Shown here piece after piece: positions 37,196 through 49,110 of a stretch of 64,000 bases of DNA. The DNA is from Atrina japonica (lineage: Eukaryota > Mollusca > Bivalvia > Pterioida > Pinnidae), in the NCBI GenBank assembly GCA_030159075.1, contig BROG01000299.1:1-64000 (forward strand). Reading direction: 5' to 3'. A model generated the notes under the pieces. That model was not told the origin of the DNA. It saw nothing but the letters and a program-made list of their open reading frames with translations, and searched no databases. Position 1 is the stretch's first letter. Each line of letters opens with the position of its first letter. Made by a program: the position numbers and the translations under genes.

Positions 37196-38509
37196 TGTTT
37201 GTGTAATGATGGTACATGTATGTATGTATACATCATTACATGTACATGTGAGTGAAATCTGACCTAAAGATTACCTTACATCATACTTTGGACACAACCC
37301 CCTGAATTAAGACCATGACTTTTCAATCTTAAGCTTTATATAAATAAACTTCACTAAAGAGAACAGGTAACGGATTACATCAGCTTTAGAATCAGGTGTT
37401 CTAAAAACTGGAGATCTACTTTCAGTTTGATTGCGTCAATGGTGTTTGTTTCATTATTTGTTTTTTAGTAATACTAATAAACAGTGTTATACATTTTCCA
37501 TGGCTGTTAGTTCTGAGGTCAAGAGTATGAAAGGGTGTGTGTTTTGTGGAATGTAGGTGTGGCGTTTATGGTACCATTTATCATACTATACATGATTAAG
37601 AAAATACGTAGGTTTTGAAATCTTTCAATTTTTCCTAAAATGCCATTTCGATACATTTGTACTTTTGAAGAGCTTCTTCTCTTCTCCTGACAAACATCTG
37701 TCTGTATAAGCACAGAATGGCTGGAGTTTAATTTTTTTTGGCCTGTTTTTTTTTATGACTGTAAATATTCTGGCATATGACAATATTTACCTTGTACAAG
37801 TTCTCTTGAATTAGATACGGGGTGTTATTTGACTAGCGTAAACGGAATACCTGTATTGTGTTCGTAATGTCTGCTGTGCGATGTTTCGCCATTGTATAAA
37901 GGTATTACCTCCGTAAGCAAATTCTATGGATGCGAGATTTTGTTGATTTTAAATGTGTAATTAAGGATTAAAATAAGATTTAAAAAACAGAAAAGGGCGG
38001 TTATGATATGTCTCGTTAGTTTGACTTGTGAGGAGAGTAACTCAGGTGATATATAACGGAAGTCACGGAGTACAATATGACAAGGGGATGAGTCGTTATT
38101 AAATAAACATCTTTCAATTTAATAAAGCTTTAAAAAGCATTTTAGGAATGATTTTTGTTTGATATTTTATCAACATGATAACATATTATCTTGTATATAA
38201 TCATGTTCGGTAATAGATTTTTGTTAAGTTATAAAAATCCATTTCATATCTTCGTTTATCCGGGGTTATATTGAAATTGTATGATGTTCTCGCCTTTAAA
38301 GTGCGATGCTTTATGTGAACATTTTTTGTTGTTGAAATAGTGACTTAATGGAATCCATTGTGACAGAGGTGTGAAACTGACACAGTGAATTTCCATAATA
38401 TATGTTACTTATGGTTTTATGTAGGTTAATAGAAGCTGAATAAGGATTGCTAGATGCAGAACTATGCAGATCTAACATTGTGATACTTACATGTATGCCA
38501 TAGCTACAA

Positions 38510-39260
38510 ATTAACAGTGAATCCTGTCTAAATAGAATATTGCCCCTGCCTGGTGAGTTCACCTGTCCTGTGAGTTCACCTGTCCTGTGAGTCCACCTGT
38601 CTTGTGTGCTGTGAATCCTGTCTAAATAGAGTATTGCCATGAAGGTACACCTGTCCTGTGAGTTCACCTGTCATGTGAGTCCACCTGTCCTGTGAGTTCA
38701 CCTGTCCTGTGGGTCTGCCTGTTTTGTTAGACCACCTGTCTTAAGTGTATGTACAGTGAATCCTGTCTAAATAGAGTATTGCCATGCGAGTACACCTGCC
38801 CAGTGAGTCCACCTGTCTTGTGAGATCACCTATTCTGTGAGTCCAACTGTCCTGTGAGTACACCTGTCATGTGAGTTCACCTGTCATGTGAGTTCACCTG
38901 TCCTGTGAGTACACCTGTCCTTTGAGTACACCTGCCCAGTGAGTCCACCTGTCTTGTGAGATCACCTATTCTGTGAGTCCAACTGTCCTGTGAGTACACC
39001 TGTCATGTGAGTTCACCTGTCCTGTGAGTTCACCTGTCCTGTGTACAGTGAATCCTGTTTATATACAGTATTGCCATGAAAGTGTACACCTTCCCTGTGA
39101 GTCCATGTGTCCTATGAGTTCACCTATCTTGTGAGACCACCTGTCTTTAGGATCTACCTGTATTGTGAGTCCAGCTGTCCTGTTAGTCTAACTGCTATCT
39201 TGTGAGACCACATGTCCTTTGAGTCCACATGTCCTTTCAGTGCACCAGTCCTCAAGATAG
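38510..39260 (+). repeat. 17-bp minisatellite with higher-order units
   Basis: The basic unit is CCTGTGAGTTCACCTGT (17 bp). Runs of it are punctuated four times by a segment CAGTGAATCCTGT.TA.ATA then GTATTGCCATG (38516, 38609, 38756, 39047), giving higher-order blocks of 95-290 bp. Each unit carries a CACCTG E-box. The sequence resembles family C (ACCACCTGTCTTGAGAGACC), from which it may have been amplified. Confidence 0.93.
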
Positions 39261-39492
39261 TTGACGTTACATGTAGATAATGGTCCCATAAGATAGGTGT
39301 TCTACTGAAAATTCCCAAGACGTGCACAAGTGGTTGTTACTTTGTGATATTTCAATATGCGAAGGGTATATGCCTCTTCCAGAAACTAATTGTCATAATA
39401 CATGAAAATCACTTGTTTTGTGGAACCATTTTCAGAATCACCCCTCTTTAAAATACTTTGAAAAAGACCTCTACCCTCTACTCTTAAATCAT

Positions 39493-39760
39493 GCAGGGAT
39501 TTTACTATAGTATCCACGGGGCTGAATTTCAGCCCCAGGCCCAATGCAAAATGTACATTTTTTCCCAATTCGATGAAAAAATTCCCAATTTGATGTTGAG
39601 CTCATGACCGTGATTAAATAAAAAATAATAATGTAAGGGGAAATGCATTTTAAAAACGCATTTAGATTTCCATGTGTGCACACAATTTTTCCCAGTATGA
39701 CACAAATTCATAGTTCCCAATTGTGTTGCCAATGGTATTTTCCTAAAATTGAAAAATTGT
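39493..39760 (+). repeat. MITE family E, diverged
   Basis: CAGGGATTTTACTATAGTAT, GCCCCAGGCCCAATGCAAAA and several TTCCCAATT words. The right end is not preserved. Confidence 0.6.
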
Positions 39761-40287
39761 AAATTCTTTATAAGGCGGTGTTTATCAGGCAGACAAGAAA
39801 ATGAGCTTGTCAGTGATTATTTCTAAAAGGAACCTGTTTGTATTCCCTATCAGGGGACCAGTCTTTACAGGAAGTAGTTGCTGACCTGGCTACATGCCCT
39901 CAGTTGTGATGATTCCACAATGAGGCTAAATCCTCAACCATCTCCATTGCACCTGGATCAGATAAGGCTAACTGTGTTTATTGTAAATATGATAATGATT
40001 CCAAATAAAACTGCCAATCAAAGTCAACTTGACATGTTGCAATGGATTACTGCAGTATAGGTCAGTGACTGTGATACAGGCTGTTACCCCAACTAGCCTC
40101 TCAAAAACATGTGGTAATGGAATACTTTGCAAAAACTGATGAGAAATTCTTGTAGAGGATATCTGATCTTGTTTCAGTGTGATTATTTTGGTCATTGCCT
40201 TAAACTTCTTGAAGTGAATTAATCAACAATCTATTTTGTTTTTACCAAAGCATTATGTATGTCAATACAAATGTATACATTTATTTA

Positions 40288-40503
40288 GTGGGCCTCTTTG
40301 GCCGAGTGGTTGGAGCATCGCACATTGAACCATAAAGTCTCTCACTTCTGGTCAGCATAGGTTCAAGTCCTGCTAACTTGCAGAAGGTTCCTTCCTGGGT
40401 ACATTGTAACCGGGTTCTCTCCTCCACCAGTAAAAACTGGCCGCCACTACATGTACGTATATAACTGAAAAAGTTGTTGAGTGTGGTGTAAAATCATTCA
40501 AAA
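40288..40503 (+). repeat. Mollusc-type tRNA-derived SINE
   Basis: Head GGGCCTCTTTGGCCGAGTGG and GGTTCAAGTCCTGC, then GCAGAAGGTTCCTTCCTGGG, TACATTGTAACCGGGTTCTC, TCCTCCACCAGTAAAAACTG and TTGTTGAGTGTGGTGTAAAA. Same family as 23539-23805. A TACATGTACGTA word interrupts the tail. I could not define a clean target duplication. Confidence 0.88.
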
Positions 40504-40633
40504 TTCAAAAAATTTTATATTTGGAAGTCTTCAGTGATGTTTTATCATTTTCAACGTTTCCTCTGTAATGTAAACTGCTAAAACGAGAGAAATGTAATTT
40601 GTTAGATTTTTGTTCTTTTTGAAATTCTGTAGT

Positions 40634-40982
40634 GCAGTGAAACCTGTCTTGAGAGACCACCCCCCTCTTCGTCCGAAATGTGGTCTCAAAAGACAGGTAG
40701 TCTTTCAAATGTGGATTTATTTAAAGGATTACAGTAAAACCTGCTTTAGTGACCATCTGTGTATAAAAACCACCTGGTCACAAGGATCGTTTTTTGCTGT
40801 CCCCAACAGTACCATTTGTGTACAAATCAACCTCTATATAAGGACCACCTCCCTATAAAGACCAGTGTCCATAAGTAGGTCGCTATATACAAGTTCCACT
40901 GTATTTAACCAATTGGCTTTCAGATTAATGTGGTCTCAACACAGGTGGTCTGTCATGAGAGTGGTCTTACAAGACAGAATCT
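40634..40982. repeat. Repeat family C interrupted by MITE B
   Basis: GTGAAACCTGTCTTGAGAGA starts the element, and TCATGAGAGTGGTCTTACAA with GACAGAATCTAGTG ends it. The middle is split by the complete MITE B at 40730-40903. Confidence 0.8.
40730..40903. mobile_element. MITE family B nested in family C
   Basis: TACAGTAAAACCTGCTTTAG to TTCCACTGTA, with TA on each side. The interior CAACAGTACCATTTGTGTAC is nearly identical to the copy at 17557. The nesting shows that B was active after C. Confidence 0.88.
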
Positions 40983-42607
40983 AGTGTACAAAGTATTCAG
41001 GGGTGTAGTTTAAGAACTGAAAGTAACTTTAGGGAGTGGGTGGGGAAACAAGTTTTTGTTGTTGTTGATCTACATATCTTGAGGATATGTCCTTATGGGA
41101 TACTAATTAATTCTTTGAATGAGCCTTGTTTTATGAATGAAATGCACTAATTCTGATGGACGTAAAAAGTGTCCTTTTCGCTCAGAAAACCCTGCCTGTT
41201 CGAATTCCCACCTCAAACACCAGTATTGATGTAAGGAGGAAGGATATTTAGCTCATGTTTATTTTGATTATTTGTTCTGACCAGTAATGCCAAGTTATAG
41301 GAGAAGGGTAATCAATTTTTACCTTTGCTACGACCTAGTGCCAATGTAATGAGAGGTTTTGAACATGTCATGTCTGCTGTGACTCAGTAATTTTCTTTAA
41401 CCTTTGACCTTTGACTTTTACTTCTTATGCCAAGCACTCATAAAAGAAACAGTCATGACCCGAAGTCTTGCATATGACTCAAACCTGGGACCATCAGCTT
41501 GTGACTCGAATGCTTTAACACTTACCCATGACATCATAATCAGTTTTTGTGAAAGATTATACGTCGCTACTTTAAGCTGAAATTTGTCGCAATCAGCTTT
41601 GTTATGTTCCCTTACTTCATGATATGGAAGATATATATTTCTTTAGTGTCATAATGCTTTCACAGGAATCTGAAGTAGTTTACATATGTTTGGAAAAGTT
41701 TGTGTTTCGAAAGTGAAATGTACAGAAATTCCTGTGTCTCCACCGCGCTATGTGATACATTAAAAAATGATTGAATTGTCAGCCAGGAGGGTCTCGAGTG
41801 TTCTCAGACGCTAACAACCAGCACTTGTAGGTATGCAAACACTCAGGTGACCCCATCAGGTGATGATCGAGTAAACACTTGCGGAAATTCTTTTATGTAT
41901 TGCATATAGGCTCCAGACGATGTCAGAATCAACAGACGATATAAAATATATCTCAATATTTGTATACTAGTACTTACCAAGTATACATGTATATATATAT
42001 ATATACACACAGGTATGGGGTGATAGAGAAATTAGGAAGGCTTTCAAAGGTGTGATGAAATAACAGTTGGTCCCACAGGTTGTCCGATTAAAGGACATAT
42101 ATATATGGTTATTCTTGATTCTCATCAACAGGGGTATAAATATATATACATGTACACAACACTTGACCCGAGATGAACTCTGCAATTACAGTGTAGGTGT
42201 AAGGAGATCGTGGATTAAAATTGTGTTAAACTTAGTTACCAGTACATGTACATGTACAGAATGAAGCAAACATCAAAAGTTTAACAAGTCCAGCAAAAAT
42301 TCCATTTATGTCATTGGATTAGTCTATGTTTAAGGTGTTCGTTACATTAGTGAAATACAATTGGCATAACATATTAGATTTACCCCGCAACCTGAGAACT
42401 ACTTAATTCAAGTAATTATATATTAAACTGACATTCTGCAAGTTAAGAAACCACCTTAATGTCTGTATGACCGAGCCTGGAGGGTTGTATTTCGTTATTT
42501 GTAGTACTAGCCAGTTTGGGGGAAGGATACATGTACATGTATGTCATGTATAAATGGGATCACTTGTCTTATCTATGACACACTAACTTGATTCCTAATA
42601 CTTTTTG

Positions 42608-42610
<3 letters not shown>

Positions 42611-42701
<91 letters not shown>

Positions 42702-42730
42702 CACACACACATATATATACACACATACAT
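42611..42730. repeat. (TA)n then (CA)n microsatellite
   Basis: About 43 TA dinucleotides followed by short CA and TA runs. Confidence 0.97.
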
Positions 42731-43129
42731 ATACACATATTCATCTTTGTATTTCTACATGCCGAAAAATAAAAATGACACAAGTTACATTGTACATTTG
42801 GATAAAAAATGACGTAAAGGATTTTTTTAAAGCTGACCTAGGAAGATAAAAAGCTTTTGAACTTTGAGTACAAAAAAAATTGTGTTGATAAAAATGTTTT
42901 GAAACAATCCCACTTTATCTCCCCACTCAGCAGACATATTTGTAATTGTTTTGCAGAAAAACAAGTCCCAGTATATTAGTCCGTCATTGTATATCTGTAT
43001 TCCCAACATCTGACGATTTGCACTGTCTACAAATAAACATCTGTGCCTCGAGTGAAGTTTTACGCAACAAACAGAGAATGATTAATTCATCCATAATAAA
43101 TCCAAATTTTATTGCATTACACTAAATAT

Positions 43130-43318
43130 CAAGCACCTTCCAAAACAAAACAAATCGATCTGCTTCCTATACTGTCATTCGGCCACTGAGCCATGTTTCT
43201 TCTTCTGTTTCGGAACACCTCGCTGTTTACCGGAAGAAGAAACATGGCTCAGTGGCCAAATGACAGTTGGAAGCAGATCGATATTGTTTTGTTTTGGAAG
43301 GTGCTTGTGTTCCGAAAA
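43130..43318. repeat. Near-perfect inverted repeat (78-bp arms, 23-bp loop)
   Basis: The left arm 43130-43207 (CAAGCACCTTCCAAAACAAA ... GGCCACTGAGCCATGTTTCT) and the right arm 43231-43307 are reverse complements with only a few differences. The loop begins TTTCGGAACAC (43208-43218), itself the inverse of GTGTTCCGAAA just outside the right arm (43308-43318). The right-hand 111 bp thus looks like a small element with 11-bp inverted ends, and the left arm like an inverted partial copy of it. No coding content. Confidence 0.9.
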
Positions 43319-43339
43319 AAAAAAAAAAATTGGATTATA

Positions 43340-43429
43340 TTAACTCATCAACCCCTGAAAATTTTTGGACTCTTCTGTAAATCAATGACTTAGACCGGTC
43401 CAAATGTGTCTGTAAGGTGAATGAGTTAA
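43340..43429 (-). repeat. TTAA-end MITE family A, reverse
   Basis: TTAACTCATCAACCCCTGAA to TGTAAGGTGAATGAGTTAA, 90 bp, immediately downstream of the hairpin at 43130-43318. Confidence 0.88.
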
Positions 43430-44651
43430 TCAAAGTTGTCCTTTCTTAATGTCACTAAGATTGAACATATGGTGGGTGGGTGGTATCATATCTGTTTGTG
43501 TGTCACTTTGTAAGCAACATTTTGTCAAGTGTCTTGAGTTTGTTTCCGAAAATTTTAACAAAATTTTGGATGATAGTTTATATCAATGAAACCTCGATGG
43601 AATTTGATTATGATAACCATTTGGGAATATTTACAAGAATGGCTTGTACATGTAATGTTACTATCTGGAGTATAACTTTTGTTTCTCGGGCACACAATGT
43701 TTTCTTTTCACTTCTGTCCCACGAGTCAAAACTGCGCACTTTAAAATCTTGCCATATGCTCTTTTGTACATGTTATTTTCTGTTTATTTCTCTGTAACTC
43801 TAGACATGTATGTACACACACATATTTGTTATCAAAATATTAACATCTTGTATTTTATTGATATGAGATATTTTTTTTAGGTGTCACAGTTAATTCTTAA
43901 ACAGGATTGCCCTACGCACATGATTACATGTATGAAGGCCATGCCTAAATAATTTTATGCATTTTAATTGATCATTAGATTGTTTCCCTATAAAATGACA
44001 TTTTAGAGAATTGTGAATGATTTTAATTTTTTTTAGGCTGTCTATAAAAATTGTTCATTTACTGTAACATGAGTCACACGACTGACTCACTTAAAACCCT
44101 GCAACTCGAATTTTTTATTTCTGTTTCGAGAATTTTTTTTTGCTGACCTTATGGTATGTTCACATTGCTTATATTGTACATATACATGTATATGGTTTAC
44201 AGTCCCCCCCACCCCGAAAACCCCCCTCCAAAAACACCTTCTTCTAAAATCTGAGTCATGTTTCAGCAATCCAATTATTTTTTAAGGATGGCCTTATGTT
44301 TTATGAAAGATTTTATGTTCATTGTATGTGGGTCATCTGCGTCACTCAGAAAAAAAAGGTTAGAGGTCGTAATTAGCATGTGTCTTTAGTAAACAAATGT
44401 AATATTCAGGTACAAACCTGCATCTTGGGATTATAGTGGTTTGAGTGACCACCGTTATGAGTAATTTTCTGTCCTGACTGACCACAGTCGTGAAAAAGTA
44501 TCTATGGTTGTGGGGGATAGCCTGTCTTGTGTACATTGAAGTGACTGAAGAGTATTTACCTGGTTTAAGTGACCACTGTTATGACAGGTATAAGACTGTT
44601 CTATAATGAGCATTTACCTGTCCCGAATGACCTCATTTGTGATTGATTATC

Positions 44652-44911
44652 TGGAACTATTCACCCTACCATACAGGGTCGAAATTAAGGCCCCATTCCA
44701 AATGTTAAAATAATGCATTTTTTTCACGATCAAAATTTCCCAAATAATTGAAGTCAAATAACAATGAATTTGGAGAGGTTCTTGTATTTTCACATAGTTG
44801 TGTGCATTTCTAAATTTCCCAGTTTCAATACAATATTGCTAAAATTCCTACCGGTAATTCAAAAGGCCCAGGCCCAGGCTACATTCCCAAAAGAATGTGG
44901 AAAATTCCTGG
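44652..44911 (+). repeat. MITE family E
   Basis: TTCACCCTACCATACAGGGT, GGCCCCATTCCAAATGTTAA, AACAATGAATTTGGAGAGGT and GAATGTGGAAAATTCCTGG. Confidence 0.8.
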
Positions 44912-45475
44912 AGGTACATGTACTTGTATAAAATTTGTAAATTTTTAACATAAATTATTTCAGGGCCCAAATTCACCAAATTTTCTCTATTCTCAAGCTC
45001 GTCTTCTATTTCATTATTTTGTCAATATAATCGTTTGTAAAACCTTTAGGTTCGAGTGATTAGGACACCTTTTATTAATTTTCCTCATTTATGTATAAAT
45101 ATTTGCATCGCACTTATGATTTTCCCCTTAAAAAATGAATAAATACGTCGAGTATATAGTACTCAAAATTTGAGTTCGTACTCAAACAATTATTTGATAT
45201 TTTTTGAAATACATGTCTTCTTCAAATGAGCAATACTTTTAATTATTACTTACAAGTGTATACTGTCGGTATACAAACATGACCAATTACAGACTAAATT
45301 TTGCTTGTTTTTTACCTTAAAATCATGAAAAGTTAGTAGAGCTTGCGTACTGGGTAAATTTGGTGACTTCGGGCTCTGATGTTGTTTATTTACAATGTAT
45401 GAGAAGGTATGTGATGGACATTATCTTATATATGTTTATTTACCTACATTGCAATCATGTTTCTTTTACTTTCAG

Positions 45476-45550
45476 ATATGATTACAAGAAACTTCTGTAT
45501 AATGCAACATTTTGCCTTGCGCCAAGAGGAAGAAGACTGGGCTCCTTTAG
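45476..45550 (+). CDS. EXT1: EXT1 (exostosin-1) internal exon, 75 nt
   Basis: Internal coding exon of the heparan sulfate co-polymerase EXT1, a Golgi type II membrane glycosyltransferase that acts with EXT2 to add alternating GlcA and GlcNAc. The acceptor is a pyrimidine-rich tract ending TTTCAG at 45475 and the donor is AG|GTGAGT at 45551. Both boundaries are phase 2. Read in frame it gives [20 protein letters not shown] then LGSF and a split Arg. This matches the exostosin (GT47) domain of animal EXT1, including the NATFCL and PRGRRLGSF motifs. The latter contains the Arg corresponding to human R340, a hereditary exostosis hotspot (from memory). EXT2 has a different sequence at this point, so EXT1 is the better call. 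By my recollection of the human exon map, the 5' boundary falls at the same codon and phase as human EXT1 exon 2, whereas the 3' boundary is 19 nt earlier. The gene is partial in this window. Confidence 0.93.
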
Positions 45551-45598
45551 GTGAGTAACCAAATTATCCTGCTACATACGTGTACATTTATACATGTA

Positions 45599-46118
45599 CA
45601 GACATGGGACAAAAGTGATGGAACACTATGATTTTTTACTATATACATGTATTTCATAAAAAGCCACAATTTAAAAAAAAAAAAATATTACAAAGCTATT
45701 TCTGATTGCATTTTAATAGAATTTTCACTGTTAAAGAAAGAGTTAAATCCAGTTTCATTATAGATTTTGATTTTTAATTTCTAAATTAGAAATTAAAATA
45801 TTTATCTATTCAAACTGAAAGTTGAAGTTTTTGTGATGAGAACTCCCTATATGGTTAAGTGTAATTGTAATGTCTAATTTTTTACTTTCTGTTTGAACTG
45901 TTAAATGTTTGAAATTACAAATTAAAGAATTACACCCAAATAATAAATGATACTTAGATCATTAGATGATTTACTTAAATCATTTTTCTGTCTAACTGTG
46001 AAAATTCTATTGAATTGTGATAAGAAATGGCTTCACAATGTTTTTTTGAAAAAATGTGGTTTTATATGAAATATTTAGTAAAAATTGATAGCGTTCCATT
46101 AATTTTGTCCTGTGTCTG
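45599..46118. mobile_element. Tc1/mariner-type foldback MITE (520 bp, TA target)
   Basis: The left end CAGACATGGGACAAAAGTGA then TGGAACACTAT, and the right end inward CAGACACAGGACAAAATTAA then TGGAACGCTAT, are inverted and flanked by TA. The pairing continues inward for about 150 bp: TTTTAATAGAATTTTCACTG at about 45711 is inverse to the region around 46000. The GGGACAAAAGTnATGGAACAC motif is typical of Tc1/mariner termini. There is no transposase frame. It starts 48 bp after the EXT1 donor site, without disturbing it. Confidence 0.88.
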
Positions 46119-46200
46119 TATATAAATGGTGTAATATAGATAAAGGGAGGTACAGTAACTACATGTACCTAAATATTATGAGTTTCCTCTTGAGTTTCCA

Positions 46201-46289
46201 TAACTCATTCACCCCTAAAGACACATTTGGACTGGTCTAACTCATTGATTTCAGAGGAGTTCATTGTTTTTCAGGGGTTTATGAGTTAA
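46201..46289 (+). repeat. TTAA-end MITE family A
   Basis: TAACTCATTCACCCCTAAAG to TTCAGGGGTTTATGAGTTAA. Confidence 0.9.
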
Positions 46290-46326
46290 GAGGCTAGTAA
46301 TATTCAGTCAAATTGTGGAAATTCAG

Positions 46327-46394
46327 GAGAGAGAGAGAGAGAGAGGGGAGAGAGAGAGAGAGAGGGAGGGAGGGGAAATGGGGAGAGAGAGAGA
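46327..46394. repeat. (GA)n / GGGA microsatellite
   Basis: GAGAGAGAGAGAGAGAGGGG followed by more GA runs. Pure purine on the + strand over about 65 bp. Confidence 0.95.
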
Positions 46395-47696
46395 ATCTCA
46401 AAATAAAATTCAACCTCTAGCTGAAAATTGAAAAACTACATGTACCTGTACCTGCAAATTGTTCCAAAACTGTCATGTCAAGTTATGAAATCATGGGGCT
46501 CTTGTAGAATTCTTCTTCATGATGAGATTTTGATCAAATTTCTGTCGCCATCACAGTGACTTGCATCATTTACAATATAACTCACTTCGAAAAAAAAAAA
46601 ACCCAAAACAATGAAATCTTCCACTCAACAGTAGCATTATAGCCCAGTGTATTATGTCTTAAGGGGGTAATGGAGCCAAGAATCAAATATATTAATGATT
46701 CATCTACAGAAATTTCAAGCTTTTATAGACTGTAGTGGCAATCATAGGAGAACTTGTACATTCCTAGCCTTAAATATACTTGCGAAAATTTGAATGTCAA
46801 AATCAATAATGTCTATAGCTCCTAAAGTTGTCAAAAAGCTTGATATGACATAAATTCCTACTTAAAATCCGCAGTAAGCACAGTATACATATATATAATT
46901 GGTTGTATTACAGTTTGGCGAAAGCGAAGGATTACATAATTTTACGAGACTTACGATCTTTTTTTTAACAGCCGACTCTGCTGCTTATTGCTACGTCTTT
47001 CAACACGTTTAAATGGGAAGTAGAAAAACAGACCTCTACACTATTAAGAAAATCAAATGATTCTCTGGTTCAGTAAAAAACGTTCATTTCAATTTCTGCC
47101 ATCTTCTTAAAACTTTCGCTGATGGTTTGATCTTATGTAAACAATTTCCTGTCAGAGTCAGTAATTCAATTTCATCAAATGTTTGCATAGGGCATGTGAG
47201 AAGACTGAAAATGTAGTTTTGCAGCTCAGAATTTGTCATGTCGTAATTGAAAACAAAACACTCACAATTATTTTGGTTTTAGCTTTTTTCTGTTGAGATT
47301 AAATAAAACGGGTCCAGTGTCAAGGCAGCCATGACATGTTAAAGAAACCCCTTAGCTTTGTTTTAGGTTTATGTACTTGCATTGTAGTTCTATTACATGC
47401 ATTTGTGATATGTGTGTAATTAGCTAAGATTAGTGATAAGATTTCTGACCTTATGGTATCTTCTAAATTCAGAGCTCTGTCATTTCACAATATATGTATA
47501 TATATATATATATAAATACACACATGCTTGTGGGCATGCAAACACACGAACATGCATATGAATACACATGCACTCACAAATACACATGAACATTATTGAC
47601 ACACACAGTGAAAATACAGAGTCTAATTTGAAATAACCTGCATTTCGACTCATCCGATTTCGACATATAGTGATTCCACTGTACAGTGTGTGTTTA

Positions 47697-47728
<32 letters not shown>

Positions 47729-48052
47729 AACATATGTATAGTATGCATAGTCCTATAATATAAGCCTTCATTGGTTCAAATGGTTTGCTTTCAACATTTT
47801 TTAATTGGATGATGCTGAACCACGAAGTCTTATCGGAAGTCGTTATTTTTTGGTTGCATTTTGAAAGACTGTGAAACGTCTTGTACATGACCCGCTTGAC
47901 AGTCTGAAAGGAGGTGGGGGGGATAGTAAAGTGTTTCAAAATATGATATACAGTGAATATATTATTTTGCAAACAATTTCTGTAAATATTTTAGACATTA
48001 ATCTATAATAATAATGACAGAAGTAAACTTAAGATTGTTGCATATATGAATA

Positions 48053-48453
48053 TACAGTAAACCTGCTATAGTGGCCACCTCTATATAAGGATTACCTGTT
48101 TATAAAGGCCAGTTTTTTCAAGTCCCTTGACTGTATGCTTCAAGTAAATTGAACCTGTGTATAAGAGTCACCTGCACATAAAAGTCAGTATTTTCTGGTC
48201 CCTTGGGTGGCCCCTATATCAGACATTTTGAAATAAAAAAAAAGTTACTGGTCAACCGGACCAGTGAATAAAGAAATTTCACTGCAAATTTTTTTTACTG
48301 GTCTGTATATATACACAGTTGAAAAAAAGGAAAATTACTGGTCATTTGGACCACTTATCAGACAGATTTCACTGGACTTTTGTAAAATTTACTAGTTTTT
48401 CTGGCAAGACCAGTAAATTTCAAAAACTCTGCTATATACAGGTTTCACTGTAT
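48053..48453. repeat. MITE family B split by a 218-bp insertion
   Basis: TACAGTAAACCTGCTATAGT starts the element and TACAGGTTTCACTGTA ends it. Between 48220 and 48437 lies foreign DNA flanked by CTATAT on both sides (48214-48219 and 48432-48437). The uninterrupted sister at 33435-33615 confirms the original text. Confidence 0.85.
48220..48431. mobile_element. Short insertion inside MITE B, with CTATAT duplication
   Basis: Begins CAGACATTTTGAAATAAAAA and ends CAGTAAATTTCAAAAACTCTG. The end words TTTTGAAAT and ATTTCAAAA are inverted, and it repeats TTACTGGTC three times. It looks like a small non-autonomous element. The 6-bp flanking duplication (or 5 bp, TATAT) makes the boundaries clear, but I do not recognise the family. 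Confidence 0.7.
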
Positions 48454-48949
48454 TCATGTACACATTCACACATAAATTCTGATTATTGCATCATTGAGAA
48501 TCATTTGAAATGATACACTGTGTTTTTTTGAGCAACCAAGTATGGCATCATTTACAAATTCGCATTTTATCTATTCACTGAGTATATATCTATACATTAA
48601 ATGGTCACAGCAGGATGGTATGTACAAGATAATTGCTGGACTTATTTTCCTATGACAGATTGTCAAAGCTGTATTGTGTGGAATGTGAAGGCAACATGAC
48701 TAAGGTTTAACTGATAATGATAAAAGTATATATAAAGGAGATTGAGTTGGTAATTGACATATCTTACCAGTGTATGTACTTGTCTTCTGATTAGAATTTT
48801 ATTGAGAGACTTTTGAGTGGGGTTAGACGAGTCGGGGAAGAAGCTTCTTTTTATGTACATGTATGGTTATCAGATAAAGCAATATTAACTATTCATATAA
48901 AACTGTAATGCTAATGATGACAGTGGGACTTTCTATACTCTTTGTGAAC

Positions 48950-49110
48950 AGGGCCTGGTTCTTTTGAATTTGGAATTTTGGCAATATTTTGTTGAAATTG
49001 GGAAATCTTCCAAAAAAATACACAAAGCTGTTTGGAAATCATCATTTGATCATGACTTCAATTGGGAAAAGTTTAGACCTTTGTGGTGGAGAGGTTCATC
49101 AGAGCACCAC
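48950..49110 (-). repeat. MITE family E, partial reverse copy
   Basis: GGGCCTGGTTCTTTTGAATT, TGTTGAAATTGGGAAATCTT and CTTCAATTGGGAAAA match the reverse complement of 35918-36172. Further scraps are at 49360-49420 (AACAGGGCCTTGTACCCTTT). Confidence 0.6.

Larger units (their letters stand above)
1..45475 (+). other. 3' part of the long EXT1 intron preceding exon 45476-45550
   Basis: This is inferred from the downstream EXT1 exon, whose acceptor is at 45475/45476. No + strand open frame in this stretch resembles the large first coding exon of EXT1 (about 320 codons in vertebrates), so that exon must lie upstream of the window and the intron must exceed 45 kb. The content is AT-rich, non-coding and dominated by dispersed MITEs, SINEs, minisatellites and microsatellites, which are listed separately. 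An unrelated gene nested here cannot be excluded, but no convincing spliced coding exon was seen. Confidence 0.7.

Noticed and set aside
43480..43797. 105-codon + strand ORF with hydrophobic stretches
   Set aside because: No homology that I recognise and no splice or promoter context. Similar chance ORFs occur throughout.
45360..45475. EXT1 open frame extended upstream of 45476
   Set aside because: The frame is open by chance. Conservation starts exactly after the TTTCAG acceptor.
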